Of a DNA stretch of 64,000 nucleotides, positions 8,260-15,691 are shown one piece after another. Each line of letters begins with the position of its first letter. Position 1 is the first letter of the stretch. The stretch is from an uncultured Roseibium sp. Lineage in GTDB: Bacteria; Pseudomonadota; Alphaproteobacteria; Rhizobiales; Stappiaceae. The stretch is from NCBI RefSeq assembly GCF_947494555.1, contig NZ_CANLVF010000004.1, positions 62,001 through 126,000 of the forward strand. The letters are read 5' to 3'. The notes under the pieces were generated by a model that saw only the letters and a program-made list of their open reading frames with translations, was not told the origin of the DNA and searched no databases. The translations under genes and the position numbers were made by a program.

Positions 8260-9786
8260 CTAGGCTGCTTTTCGGGAAATGTCCTGTCCGCGGTAACTCA
8301 ATGCTTCGGCGAGATGAATGCGGCCGACCCTGTCTTGCGCATCGAGATCTGCGAGCGTGCGCGCAAGCTTCAGAACACGGTGGTAGCCACGTGCGCTCAA
8401 ACGCAGCTTCTCGGCGGCATCGCGCAAAAAGACCAGGCCCAGTTCATCCGGTTGAGCCATCGTTTCCACGACCGACGCCGGAGCCTGTGCGTTGGTGCGG
8501 CAGACAATACCAAGATCAAAGAAGCGCTTTTCCTGAATGCGGCGTGCATCCGCGACCCGCGCGGCAACCGCAGCCGATGGTTCGGATTCAGCCGGACCAA
8601 TCAAATCGGACGCTGTGACGGCCGGTACATCGATCCTGAGATCGATGCGGTCCAGGAATGGTCCGGAAACACGGGCCTGGTATTCGCTGACACAGCGCTC
8701 TCCCCGGCGGCAGACATGACCGGGCTCACCCGCATGACCGCAGCGGCACGGGTTCATTGCGGCAATCAACTGGATGCGCGCGGGATAGGTGACGCGGTGG
8801 TTTGCGCGTGCAATCACGGCCTCACCCGTTTCCAGCGGCTGCCGAAGGCTGTCGAGAACCTGCGGATTAAACTCCGGCAACTCGTCAAGAAACAGAACGC
8901 CATTATGCGCCAGCGAGACTTCGCCCGGCCTGGCACGAAACCCCCCGCCCACCAGAGCCGCCATGGAAGCCGAATGATGCGGTGCCCGGAACGGGCGGCT
9001 GTCTGTCAGCTTGCCTTCCGCCAGTTCCCCGGCAAGCGAGGCAATCATGGAGACTTCAAGCAATTCGCGCGGCGTGAGTGGCGGCAATATGGACGGCAAC
9101 CGGCTGGCCAGCATTGATTTTCCAGAGCCAGGCGGGCCGGTCATCAGCAGATTGTGACCACCGGCGGCAGCAATTTCGAGCGCGCGCCGCGCGGTTTCCT
9201 GTCCCTTGACCTCTGATAGATCGGGCAGCTGTCCGCCGGTTCCCTGCAGCTTGGCCGCCGGACGCGAAAGCACCTGTGTACCTTTGAAATGATTGGCAAG
9301 CTGGATGAGAGAGCGGGGCGCGAGGATATCCATGTCCCGGTCTGCCCAAGCCGCTTCGCTACCGCTTGCTTCCGGACAGATCAGCCCTTTACCGAGAGCG
9401 TTGGCGCCCATTGCCGCCGGAAGTACGCCCGCGACCGACGCCAAAGTGCCGTCCAGTCCGAGCTCACCCAGCACGACATATCCATCCAGGAACTCACCCG
9501 GAATGGCACCGATCGCAGCCATGACGCCGAGGGCGATCGGCAGGTCGTAATGCGATCCTTCCTTAGGCAGGTCTGCCGGTGCAAGATTGACGGTGACACG
9601 TTTGGCCGGAAGGGCGAGGCCGGACGCCGACAGCGCCGCCCGGACCCTTTCGCGGCTTTCGGCAACCGCCTTGTCGGGAAGGCCGACGATCGTAAAAGCG
9701 ACCATGCCCGGTCCGACGTGTACCTGCACATCAACCGGAACGGCTTCAATTCCCTGAAAGGCAACAGTCGTTACCCGGCTGACCAT
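8260..9786 (-). CDS. comM: YifB/ComM-family Mg-chelatase-like AAA+ ATPase
   Basis: 508 residues of the ComM/YifB type. The N-terminal domain (about 1-170) carries VDVQVHVGPGMVAFTIVGLPD. An AAA+ core follows with Walker A GPPGSGKS and Walker B VLFLDELPEF, and the conserved AMNPCRCGHAGEPGHVC segment. The C-terminal helical domain ends in LAEALSYRGQ. ComM is a hexameric helicase that promotes branch migration during natural transformation; many non-competent bacteria also keep it. The reading frame is open to 10062, but ATG 9786 has AGAGGA upstream and matches the family's usual start (VSRV.TVAFQGIE), so the upstream 92 codons are discarded. Confidence 0.93.
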   Translation of the reverse strand: MVSRVTTVAFQGIEAVPVDVQVHVGPGMVAFTIVGLPDKAVAESRERVRAALSASGLALPAKRVTVNLAPADLPKEGSHYDLPIALGVMAAIGAIPGEFLDGYVVLGELGLDGTLASVAGVLPAAMGANALGKGLICPEASGSEAAWADRDMDILAPRSLIQLANHFKGTQVLSRPAAKLQGTGGQLPDLSEVKGQETARRALEIAAAGGHNLLMTGPPGSGKSMLASRLPSILPPLTPRELLEVSMIASLAGELAEGKLTDSRPFRAPHHSASMAALVGGGFRARPGEVSLAHNGVLFLDELPEFNPQVLDSLRQPLETGEAVIARANHRVTYPARIQLIAAMNPCRCGHAGEPGHVCRRGERCVSEYQARVSGPFLDRIDLRIDVPAVTASDLIGPAESEPSAAVAARVADARRIQEKRFFDLGIVCRTNAQAPASVVETMAQPDELGLVFLRDAAEKLRLSARGYHRVLKLARTLADLDAQDRVGRIHLAEALSYRGQDISRKAA

Positions 9787-10133
9787 GTCCCAATCCTCTA
9801 CCCAGAGCTGTATTCTGACCGAAGCATAGGCAAGCGGGAGAATCAAGAACAAAAATGGAACAGCTGGCCAGGCGACGCGCGTTGATCCAGATTCAACTGG
9901 CTTTTGTGCGCGCTTCTTCCGCTGCCGACGTCTCGCAGGGGCATCCCGAGCGCCGGATACAACAGATCCTTCGTGGCCAAGGGCAAGCTCTGGGTAAAAA
10001 ACAATGTGACACAGCTCACAACTGTGCGGGAATCGCCCCACACCAAGCATTCGCGGTGACATCCGTCACAGAAAACTCCGCGGCGCGAAGCCATGTCTAT
10101 TGCACGACATCAAGGACAACAGGAGTAATCGAA
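9787..10133. promoter_or_regulatory. Divergent intergenic region with two CRP-like operators
   Basis: 347 bp separate comM (leftward) and the acidic small protein gene (rightward). Reading frames that cross it are extensions of its neighbours and look non-coding. TGTGA-N6-TCACA, a perfect match to the CRP consensus, spans 10005-10020. GGTGA-N6-TCACA, one mismatch, spans 10055-10070. Their centres are exactly 50 bp apart, close to five helical turns, so both sites face the same side of the DNA. The second lies 64 bp before the small-protein ATG. Confidence 0.6.
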
Positions 10134-10424
10134 ATGCCACATTTTAAAACCTGGAACGACGGAATTTACCACGTAAACGCTGCGGAAGAGACCGTTCAAC
10201 AAAACGGCCGTCCCGGCCAACTCGACGCGATCATGGACAACCTGAACGACGACCTCCGTGACGTTTTGGATGAATATTTTGACGAAGACGGTGACGACCA
10301 GTCCTGGGACCTGAGCGACGACGATTCATTCGATATGGAAGATATCGATGCGGTCCTGGACGCCGACATCGACGCAATTGCCGGCCTGGAAATGGGCGAA
10401 TTTCAGGATGATTTCGCTTTTTGA
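10134..10424 (+). CDS. Small, highly acidic protein of unknown function
   Basis: 96 residues, of which 30 are Asp or Glu and only about three are Lys or Arg, so the pI should be very low. The acidic residues cluster in the last two thirds (VLDEYFDEDGDDQSWDLSDD and onwards). There is no signal peptide, membrane helix or cysteine, and I do not recognise a family. A frame runs upstream to 9855, but ATG 10134 follows AGGAG by 8 nt and is clearly the start. The two CRP-like sites upstream suggest catabolite or anaerobic control. Possible roles include a DNA mimic, a metal or cation buffer, or a protein-binding adaptor; none can be shown from sequence. Confidence 0.7.
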   Translation: MPHFKTWNDGIYHVNAAEETVQQNGRPGQLDAIMDNLNDDLRDVLDEYFDEDGDDQSWDLSDDDSFDMEDIDAVLDADIDAIAGLEMGEFQDDFAF

Positions 10425-10497
10425 TCTGCCGCACATGAAAAATCGATGGGCACGCCGTTGAACCGGCAACGGTTGTTTGCCCGTGCGGTGCCGATTT

Positions 10498-10731
10498 TCA
10501 AGAAGCGTAGATGCGCACCGTGCCGCCGGTTCCTGAATAGCCGGTTGCACCCGCAAGAACCTGATCCAGATAGAGCGGCATCTGGAAATTTTCGCTGGTG
10601 GTCAGGCCATTTGCCTCCAACCACTCAGAAACAAGCTCAATCATTTTATCCGGGTCTTTTTCAAACATCGCCCGGCAGAGTTCCGTATCGAGCTGGAGTT
10701 CATCATCATTCGTTTTATTGGTAACGATCAT
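10498..10731 (-). CDS. Small hypothetical protein (77 aa)
   Basis: 77 residues beginning MIVTNKTNDDELQLD and ending GYSGTGGTVRIYAS. It looks soluble: an acidic N-terminal half with a helix (AMFEKDPDKMIELVSEWLEA) and a glycine-rich tail. I do not recognise a family. The frame continues to 10833, but that part is dissimilar in composition and would include the promoter-like AT-rich stretch at 10740-10780. ATG 10731 has no convincing Shine-Dalgarno. It lies between the convergent acidic-protein gene (73 bp away) and the MFS gene upstream on its own strand. Coding is supported mainly by sensible composition. Confidence 0.5.
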   Translation of the reverse strand: MIVTNKTNDDELQLDTELCRAMFEKDPDKMIELVSEWLEANGLTTSENFQMPLYLDQVLAGATGYSGTGGTVRIYAS

Positions 10732-10842
10732 AAGCACATCACATCGCAGAATACAATCATAGCGTGCTATTATGATGCCTGCTATCTCAGCGAAAGGCCA
10801 GCACATTGCAGTTATGTGCACCAGCGCCACCATAATTCGGTG

Positions 10843-11991
10843 TTATGGCTGAGCAGCTGGAACACCACGCTCCTTCGGACTGAACAGCGCAAGCCCGCAG
10901 CACAAAAGTCCCGAAACAACGAACAGCATCGGATGGCCCATCACCGGGATCGTGAATCCGCCCAGTACAGGCCCGACCCCCTGACCGAGCGAGATCAGAA
11001 AGAAGGTGAGGCCGAACCCGATAGACGGCGCTTCCCTGAAAATGCGCATGCTCCACATGCCGAAAAGCGCGGTCATCACGATGAAACCGGATCCGAAAAA
11101 CGCCGAGGAAATGTAAATCCCGTGCGGAATTTCGATCAGATACGGCAGCGTGGCAACCGCGGAACCGACGACGAGCGCCAAAATCCAGTAAGTCCTTTGC
11201 AAGCCCCACCTGTTTACCAGGCCGCCTGCGAAGCAGCCGGTGACACCGGCGACGCCAAGCACGATCCAGAACAGGATCGCATCGTTCGACTGTCCAGTGA
11301 GCATCCACAGCAATTCAACGGCGTACGTCCAATAGACTGCGGAGAAAATTCCGAACAGGAACGCGGCAACAAACAGTGGCCTTGCGGCCCGTTGAAGCAG
11401 AAATCTCGGCGAAATGGCCGCCTTCGCATTGGCAGGCCGTGGACTGTGTCGCGGCAATGTCCAGTAATTCCAGAAGGTTATCGTCAGAGCAAGGCTTGCA
11501 AACAAAAGCCAGGCAAGGCGCCAGTCCCCACCGGCAAAAAGCGCCAGCGGACCTGCAAAGGCGACACCGAAACCTGTGCCGGAATTGATCCAGGCATAGA
11601 TGGTGTTCTGACGGCTGGGTTCGGTATGTCTGACGATCACATCGGAAAAGGGAGGATACGCAAGACCGGGGCTGGTTCCGGCCAGGAACACACCGAAAGC
11701 CAGGGTCCAGGCGTCCGGAGCAACAGCAATCGTCGCCATACCCGATGCGGCGGCAAGACCGCCCAGCAAAATCGGGAGCCTCGGTCCGAACCAGGTCGAC
11801 AATCCGGATCCGAGAAACGTCGCCATCAGGTAGCCGGCATACGACAGTCCCGCGATCAAACCGATCGTTTCAGTGGACAGGCCGAACTCCTGCCGGAACT
11901 CCGGGAGAAACAGGCCAAAACAGTATCTGGCCAGTCCATATGTCGCGGCAACGATCGCCAGTCCCGCCGCCGTCAGGCCACGGGCTCGCAT
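10843..11991 (-). CDS. MFS transporter (YbfB/YjiJ-like)
   Basis: 382 residues with about 12 membrane helices in two halves. The first half carries the motif-A-like loop GSGLSTWFGPRLP between helices 2 and 3. Conserved family-like stretches include LPEFRQEFGLS, FLAGTSPGLAYPPFSDV and GFGVAFAGPLALF. It is an inner-membrane secondary transporter, substrate unknown. I place the start at ATG 11991, 8 nt after the stop of the EgtD-like gene; the frame is open to 12078, but that part overlaps the upstream gene. The tight spacing means the pair are co-transcribed, so the transporter may move the methyltransferase's substrate or product (inference). Confidence 0.85.
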   Translation of the reverse strand: MRARGLTAAGLAIVAATYGLARYCFGLFLPEFRQEFGLSTETIGLIAGLSYAGYLMATFLGSGLSTWFGPRLPILLGGLAAASGMATIAVAPDAWTLAFGVFLAGTSPGLAYPPFSDVIVRHTEPSRQNTIYAWINSGTGFGVAFAGPLALFAGGDWRLAWLLFASLALTITFWNYWTLPRHSPRPANAKAAISPRFLLQRAARPLFVAAFLFGIFSAVYWTYAVELLWMLTGQSNDAILFWIVLGVAGVTGCFAGGLVNRWGLQRTYWILALVVGSAVATLPYLIEIPHGIYISSAFFGSGFIVMTALFGMWSMRIFREAPSIGFGLTFFLISLGQGVGPVLGGFTIPVMGHPMLFVVSGLLCCGLALFSPKERGVPAAQP

Positions 11992-11998
11992 CACATTT

Positions 11999-13087
11999 TC
12001 ATACCCGGCGGGAGAGCTGGAAGTGAAGTGTCTCGTCATCGGTAAAGGTCTCGCCGGTAATCTCGAAATATCCGCCATGCTCTCTGTAATGACGATATTG
12101 TGTATGCGTGAGTTTCAGGCAGAAGTTGGATACGTGCAAGTTTCTTCCGTTGATTGTGCTCGAAAACTCTTCCCCAAGGACAGCGACATGCGTCATTTCG
12201 TTCTCACGAAACGGCACTGGCAGCAGAAAAAACCGGTTGAGCGTCGGGACGGAACTGTCGACATTTTGCTCAAAAGCAATCCTAGAAAACCGGCGCATGG
12301 CAGGGTGGGCATAAAAATATGGAATACGTCCCAGGTGCCTTGATGCGTATAGCTGGCTTTCGGACAGGAGCAGATCCCCAGGCCTTGCGATATTGCGCAA
12401 CCAGTCATTGACGACGAACGGGTCGTCATTTCCTTCCTGGAAGCCAAGCATCGTGATGACTGCCGCCGGTGCGCCGTCCTCGACCACATTGCTCAGCCGG
12501 AACTCCTCAAAGGAACACGTCACGAACTCAAGCGGAAGATCCGGGAAACCAGCTTTAAGCGACTGGCGCATATGGGCGACCGACATCGGGTTGATGTCGA
12601 CCGCGATGTAGCGGTCGATCACGACACCCAGATTGCGAAGTGTTTTCAAGATGAATCGGGTCTTGGTCGGTTCAGGTCCAAGTTCAACGTAAATCAGCGG
12701 TTTTCCAGCGAATTCCGATGCGATTTGGGCGCAGCTGCGGCACAGCGCGTCCTTGAAAGACGTACCGTCATCGCTCAAGCGGCCAAGCGTATCCGATTCA
12801 ACTCCGGCCTCGTTCAACTGGCGCATGAGCTGGAACACCTCGTCCAGATGTCCCGTTGCGCGTGTCTCTTTTCCGGTATTCGTATATTTGACGCGATTGT
12901 CCTGCGTAACGATCCGATCAAGGCTGAACTCCGTATGGGAGGCAATGGCCCAATGCACCCTGGATTGCAGCGACGACGCGGGCGATGTCGCCACATCGAG
13001 ATCAGGCTTGTCGACTTTGAACGCGAGAGTCATGACGGATACCCGTTTTGGTGAGAGGAATTCCCGAATTACGGGATTTTGACCCAT
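11999..13087 (-). CDS. EgtD-like histidine-type N-methyltransferase (Methyltransf_33/DUF2260 family)
   Basis: 362 residues. An SAM-binding Rossmann core starts with IYVELGPEPTKTRFILKTL (motif I, E-L-G) and continues with DRYIAVDINPMSVAHM (motif II) and AAVITMLGFQEGNDDP. This resembles the EgtD family, which trimethylates the alpha-amino group of histidine in ergothioneine synthesis. No egtB-like sulfoxide synthase gene is nearby, so the true substrate may be another amino acid or amine. ATG 13087 is used; an in-frame ATG at 13033 is possible and neither has a clear Shine-Dalgarno. It is divergent from the LysR regulator across 110 bp and coupled to the MFS gene. Confidence 0.75.
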   Translation of the reverse strand: MGQNPVIREFLSPKRVSVMTLAFKVDKPDLDVATSPASSLQSRVHWAIASHTEFSLDRIVTQDNRVKYTNTGKETRATGHLDEVFQLMRQLNEAGVESDTLGRLSDDGTSFKDALCRSCAQIASEFAGKPLIYVELGPEPTKTRFILKTLRNLGVVIDRYIAVDINPMSVAHMRQSLKAGFPDLPLEFVTCSFEEFRLSNVVEDGAPAAVITMLGFQEGNDDPFVVNDWLRNIARPGDLLLSESQLYASRHLGRIPYFYAHPAMRRFSRIAFEQNVDSSVPTLNRFFLLPVPFRENEMTHVAVLGEEFSSTINGRNLHVSNFCLKLTHTQYRHYREHGGYFEITGETFTDDETLHFQLSRRV

Positions 13088-13103
13088 ACATAAAATTTAT
13101 AAT

Positions 13104-13129
13104 TGAAGAACTTCATAATAGAACGTTAT
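13104..13129. promoter_or_regulatory. Two adjoining inverted repeats, candidate LysR operator
   Basis: TGAAG-AA-CTTCA (13104-13115) is followed immediately by ATAA-N7-TTAT (13115-13129), which contains the T-N11-A pattern typical of LysR-type operators. They lie in the 110-bp divergent region between the EgtD-like gene and the LysR gene, where such a regulator would control both its own promoter and the divergent one. Confidence 0.5.
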
Positions 13130-13197
13130 GCTCCGGCCCAAGAGGAGATGCTGGCCGGGGCCCAGACCGGACCAGGACACAGGCGGGATGACGCACC

Positions 13198-14106
13198 ATG
13201 ACCATCGGCCGTTTCAATATTGAGTTGCTCGAAGCCTTCGTTGCCGTTGCGGAAGCGGGAAACGTCACGCATGCGGGCGGCAAGCTGAACCGAACACAGC
13301 CCTGCGTAAGCACGCAGCTCCGGCGCCTTGAAGAGCGGGTCGGCAAGCCGCTCATCGAGCGGACCGCACGCACCATGAACCTCACGCCTGCCGGACGCAT
13401 ACTTTATCAGCATGCAACGGAAATCCTGAAGTCGCACGAAGAAGCCCGGTTGAGACTGTCTGCACCGGAATTGACGGGTACGGTTCATGTCGGTTTGCCC
13501 GAATGGTTCGCGACTGGCCAGCTGCAATCCATTTTTTGCAATTTCGTGCGCATTCACCCGAACGTCAAACTTGAAATGACGGTCGCGGACAGCGCGACAT
13601 TGCACGACATGCTGTCGGCCAACGAGATCAATCTCGCGATCGCCCTCGTAACCCCTGCCAAGCCGGAACCGGCCGGTGTCGTTGAGGAACAACTGCACTG
13701 GGCCGTCAGTGATGCCTGCACGCTGAGCGATCCGCTGCCGCTGATCCTGTTTCCCGAACCCTGCCCCTTCCGTGAAATCGCGTTCCGGGCGCTCGCAAGT
13801 GCGGGACGCCAATGGTACGAGCGGATCACAACAACGAGCGTTGCCGCGGCACAGGTGGCCGTTACCTCCGGCGCCGGTATCTGCTGTCTGCCGTCCGGCG
13901 CCATACTGGAAGGTTTCAAGCTCCTGAAGGATCAGGACGGGTTTCCATCGCTTCCCGCAACGCAGCTCGCCATTTATACGCCCTCCAAGGCCCAGTCGCC
14001 GATCGTCGATTACCTGGAAGAGCATTTGAGCGAACTGCTGCGCAACGCCATTGCGCCGCGCTCGGCACTTGCCGGCAAAAACCAGCCGGATTTACGGGTC
14101 GTCTGA
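13198..14106 (+). CDS. LysR-family transcriptional regulator
   Basis: 302 residues. The N-terminal winged helix-turn-helix is clear: FNIELLEAFVAVAEAGNVTH, then RTQPCVSTQLRRLEERVGKP and ERTARTMNLTPAGRILYQHA. The C-terminal part is the periplasmic-binding-protein-like effector domain (about 92-300). It is transcribed divergently from the EgtD-like/MFS pair and lies upstream of the Tat-exported cyclase, so either may be its target; the operator-like repeats at 13104-13129 favour the first (inference). ATG 13198 is the only reasonable start, with a weak GGCGGGA upstream. The effector is unknown. Confidence 0.93.
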   Translation: MTIGRFNIELLEAFVAVAEAGNVTHAGGKLNRTQPCVSTQLRRLEERVGKPLIERTARTMNLTPAGRILYQHATEILKSHEEARLRLSAPELTGTVHVGLPEWFATGQLQSIFCNFVRIHPNVKLEMTVADSATLHDMLSANEINLAIALVTPAKPEPAGVVEEQLHWAVSDACTLSDPLPLILFPEPCPFREIAFRALASAGRQWYERITTTSVAAAQVAVTSGAGICCLPSGAILEGFKLLKDQDGFPSLPATQLAIYTPSKAQSPIVDYLEEHLSELLRNAIAPRSALAGKNQPDLRVV

Positions 14107-14233
14107 GGCCGAAAGCTCCACGCCTTGAGCGCGAGATGAACCCTGCCAACATGGCATTGATAGAAATTTTGACTGGTAATTTTAACGGGCAGCATGCAGC
14201 ATTTCCCCGGGTTAACTGTCGGAAGGATCTGTC

Positions 14234-15055
14234 ATGTGTGATTTGTGCGTCATCAATTCCGTGAAAAACCGCATGTTGTCGCGGCGGGACTTTTTCAGGG
14301 CATCCGCTGTGAGCGCCGGTGTTGCGGCGGCCGTGGCAACCACAGGCGCGATGCCGGCCATGGCGCAGGCACCAGCTCAGATCACGGATATGACCCATGA
14401 GCTTTACGAGACCTTTCCGACCTATGGCGGTGACCAGCAGTTCTTCAAGGAAAAGATCTTCGATTTCGCCAAGGACGGTTTCAATCTCTACAACCTGACC
14501 ATCAACGAACACACCGGCACGCATATGGACGCGCCGCTGCACTTTTCCGAGGACGGGCAGTCCGTCGCGGAAATCCCGGTCGAAAACCTCGTCGCACCGC
14601 TCTGCATAGTGGATATCAAGTCAAAAGCGACCGAGGACGCCGATGCGCAGGTTACGCCGGACGACCTGAAGGCCTGGATCGCCGCCAATGGCGACATTCC
14701 GGAAGGGGCCTGCGTCGCCATGAATTCCGGATGGGGCGTGCAGGTTCCGACCGACAAGTTCCGCAACGCCGATGAAAACGGAGTGATGCATTTCCCGGGC
14801 TTTCACCTGGAAGCCGCGCAAATGCTGATGGAAGAGGCCAACGTCGTCGGTCTTGCCGTCGACACGCTGTCCCTCGACTTTGGCCCGTCGCCTGATTTCG
14901 CGGTCCACTATGCCTGGCTGCCGAGCAACCGCTGGGGCATCGAATGCATCGCCAATCTCGATGCACTTCCGGCGAAGGGCGCGACGTTGATCGTCGGGGC
15001 GCCAAAATTCCAGGGTGGCACCGGGGGGCCGTCCCGCGTGATGGCGATGGTTTGA
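14234..15055 (+). CDS. Tat-exported cyclase-family protein (kynurenine formamidase-like)
   Basis: 273 residues. The N-terminus has a twin-arginine signal (SRRDFFRASAV followed by a hydrophobic Ala/Val stretch and AMAQA cleavage site near residue 45), so the enzyme is exported folded. The mature part has the metal-binding signature of the cyclase/KynB superfamily, HTGTHMDAPLHF, and later VDTLSLDFGPSPDF. Members hydrolyse N-formylkynurenine or other amides and esters, using Zn or Mn. An exported form suggests a substrate other than formylkynurenine. ATG 14234 has GAAGGA six bases upstream. It lies 127 bp after the LysR gene on the same strand. Confidence 0.88.
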   Translation: MCDLCVINSVKNRMLSRRDFFRASAVSAGVAAAVATTGAMPAMAQAPAQITDMTHELYETFPTYGGDQQFFKEKIFDFAKDGFNLYNLTINEHTGTHMDAPLHFSEDGQSVAEIPVENLVAPLCIVDIKSKATEDADAQVTPDDLKAWIAANGDIPEGACVAMNSGWGVQVPTDKFRNADENGVMHFPGFHLEAAQMLMEEANVVGLAVDTLSLDFGPSPDFAVHYAWLPSNRWGIECIANLDALPAKGATLIVGAPKFQGGTGGPSRVMAMV

Positions 15056-15071
15056 GCTTTTACCCTGCGCT

Positions 15072-15665
15072 GTCCCGGGCTCGACCCGGGACCTGGGCAC
15101 ATTGGAGTTCAACGTGGCTTGGGCGATCTCCGCTCACGCCGCGACGAGTGTTCGCAACAGTTTTTTTCTTGTCATTCCTGCGAAAGCAGGAAACCAGTAA
15201 ACGCATGTCCTGCTGCCTAACGCACACAGGGAGTACTGGATCCCGGCCTTGCGCTTCGCGCCAGCCGGGATGACAACTTTCTGAGCCCTTAGCTTGCGAA
15301 GATGGCCTTGACCCCGGACCAGGTCCGGGACGGCGTTTTTGTTCACGCACCGCGTCCCATCCGAGAGCGACGTGCGACGTTGTAATGAGTGTGCAATTGG
15401 AGATGGTCCGCGGCCTGACCTGAGACCTAGGCATGTTGGAGTGTGCCACGGTTCAGGCGATCTCCGCTCACGCCGCGCCGAGTGCTCGTAACTGGATTTT
15501 TCTTGCCCTTCCTGCGAATGCAGTAATCCAGTAAACGCATGTCCTGCTGCCTAACGCACACAGGGAGTACTGGATCCCGGCCTTGCGCTTCGCGCCAGCC
15601 GGGATGACAACTTTCTGAGCCTTTATACCAAGTAGCCTTGGCCCCGGATCAGGTCCGGGGCGGCG
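15072..15665. repeat. Duplicated palindromic intergenic element (REP/BIME-like)
   Basis: The 636-bp gap between the convergent cyclase gene and polA holds no gene but two copies of one element, about 245 bp each, 334 bp apart (approximately 15091-15335 and 15425-15665). The block 15194-15287 is identical to 15528-15621 (94 bp); the flanks have diverged. Copy 1 contains nested hairpins: TTCCTGC-GAAA-GCAGGAA at 15175-15192, TCCCGGC...GCCGGGA at 15241-15270 and CCCGGACC-A-GGTCCGGG at 15313-15329. A further hairpin, GTCCCGGG-CTCGA-CCCGGGAC, precedes it at 15072-15092. Repeats of this look are scattered between genes in many alphaproteobacterial genomes. They may also act as terminators for both flanking genes. 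Confidence 0.85.
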
Positions 15666-15691
15666 CGTGCATGTGTGAGCTGCCGCTTTCG

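Noticed and set aside
9787-10062. N-terminal extension of ComM by 92 residues
   Set aside because: ATG 9786 has a Shine-Dalgarno and fits the family; the extension would cover the CRP-like site.
10816-12045. 409-codon plus-strand frame
   Set aside because: Shadow of the MFS gene; composition is Arg/Gln/Gly-rich and has no family marks.
13126-14025. 299-codon minus-strand frame opposite the LysR gene
   Set aside because: The LysR helix-turn-helix on the plus strand is unmistakable.
15091-15665. CRISPR array
   Set aside because: Only two copies with a 334-bp period and internal hairpins; not the short regular repeats of CRISPR.
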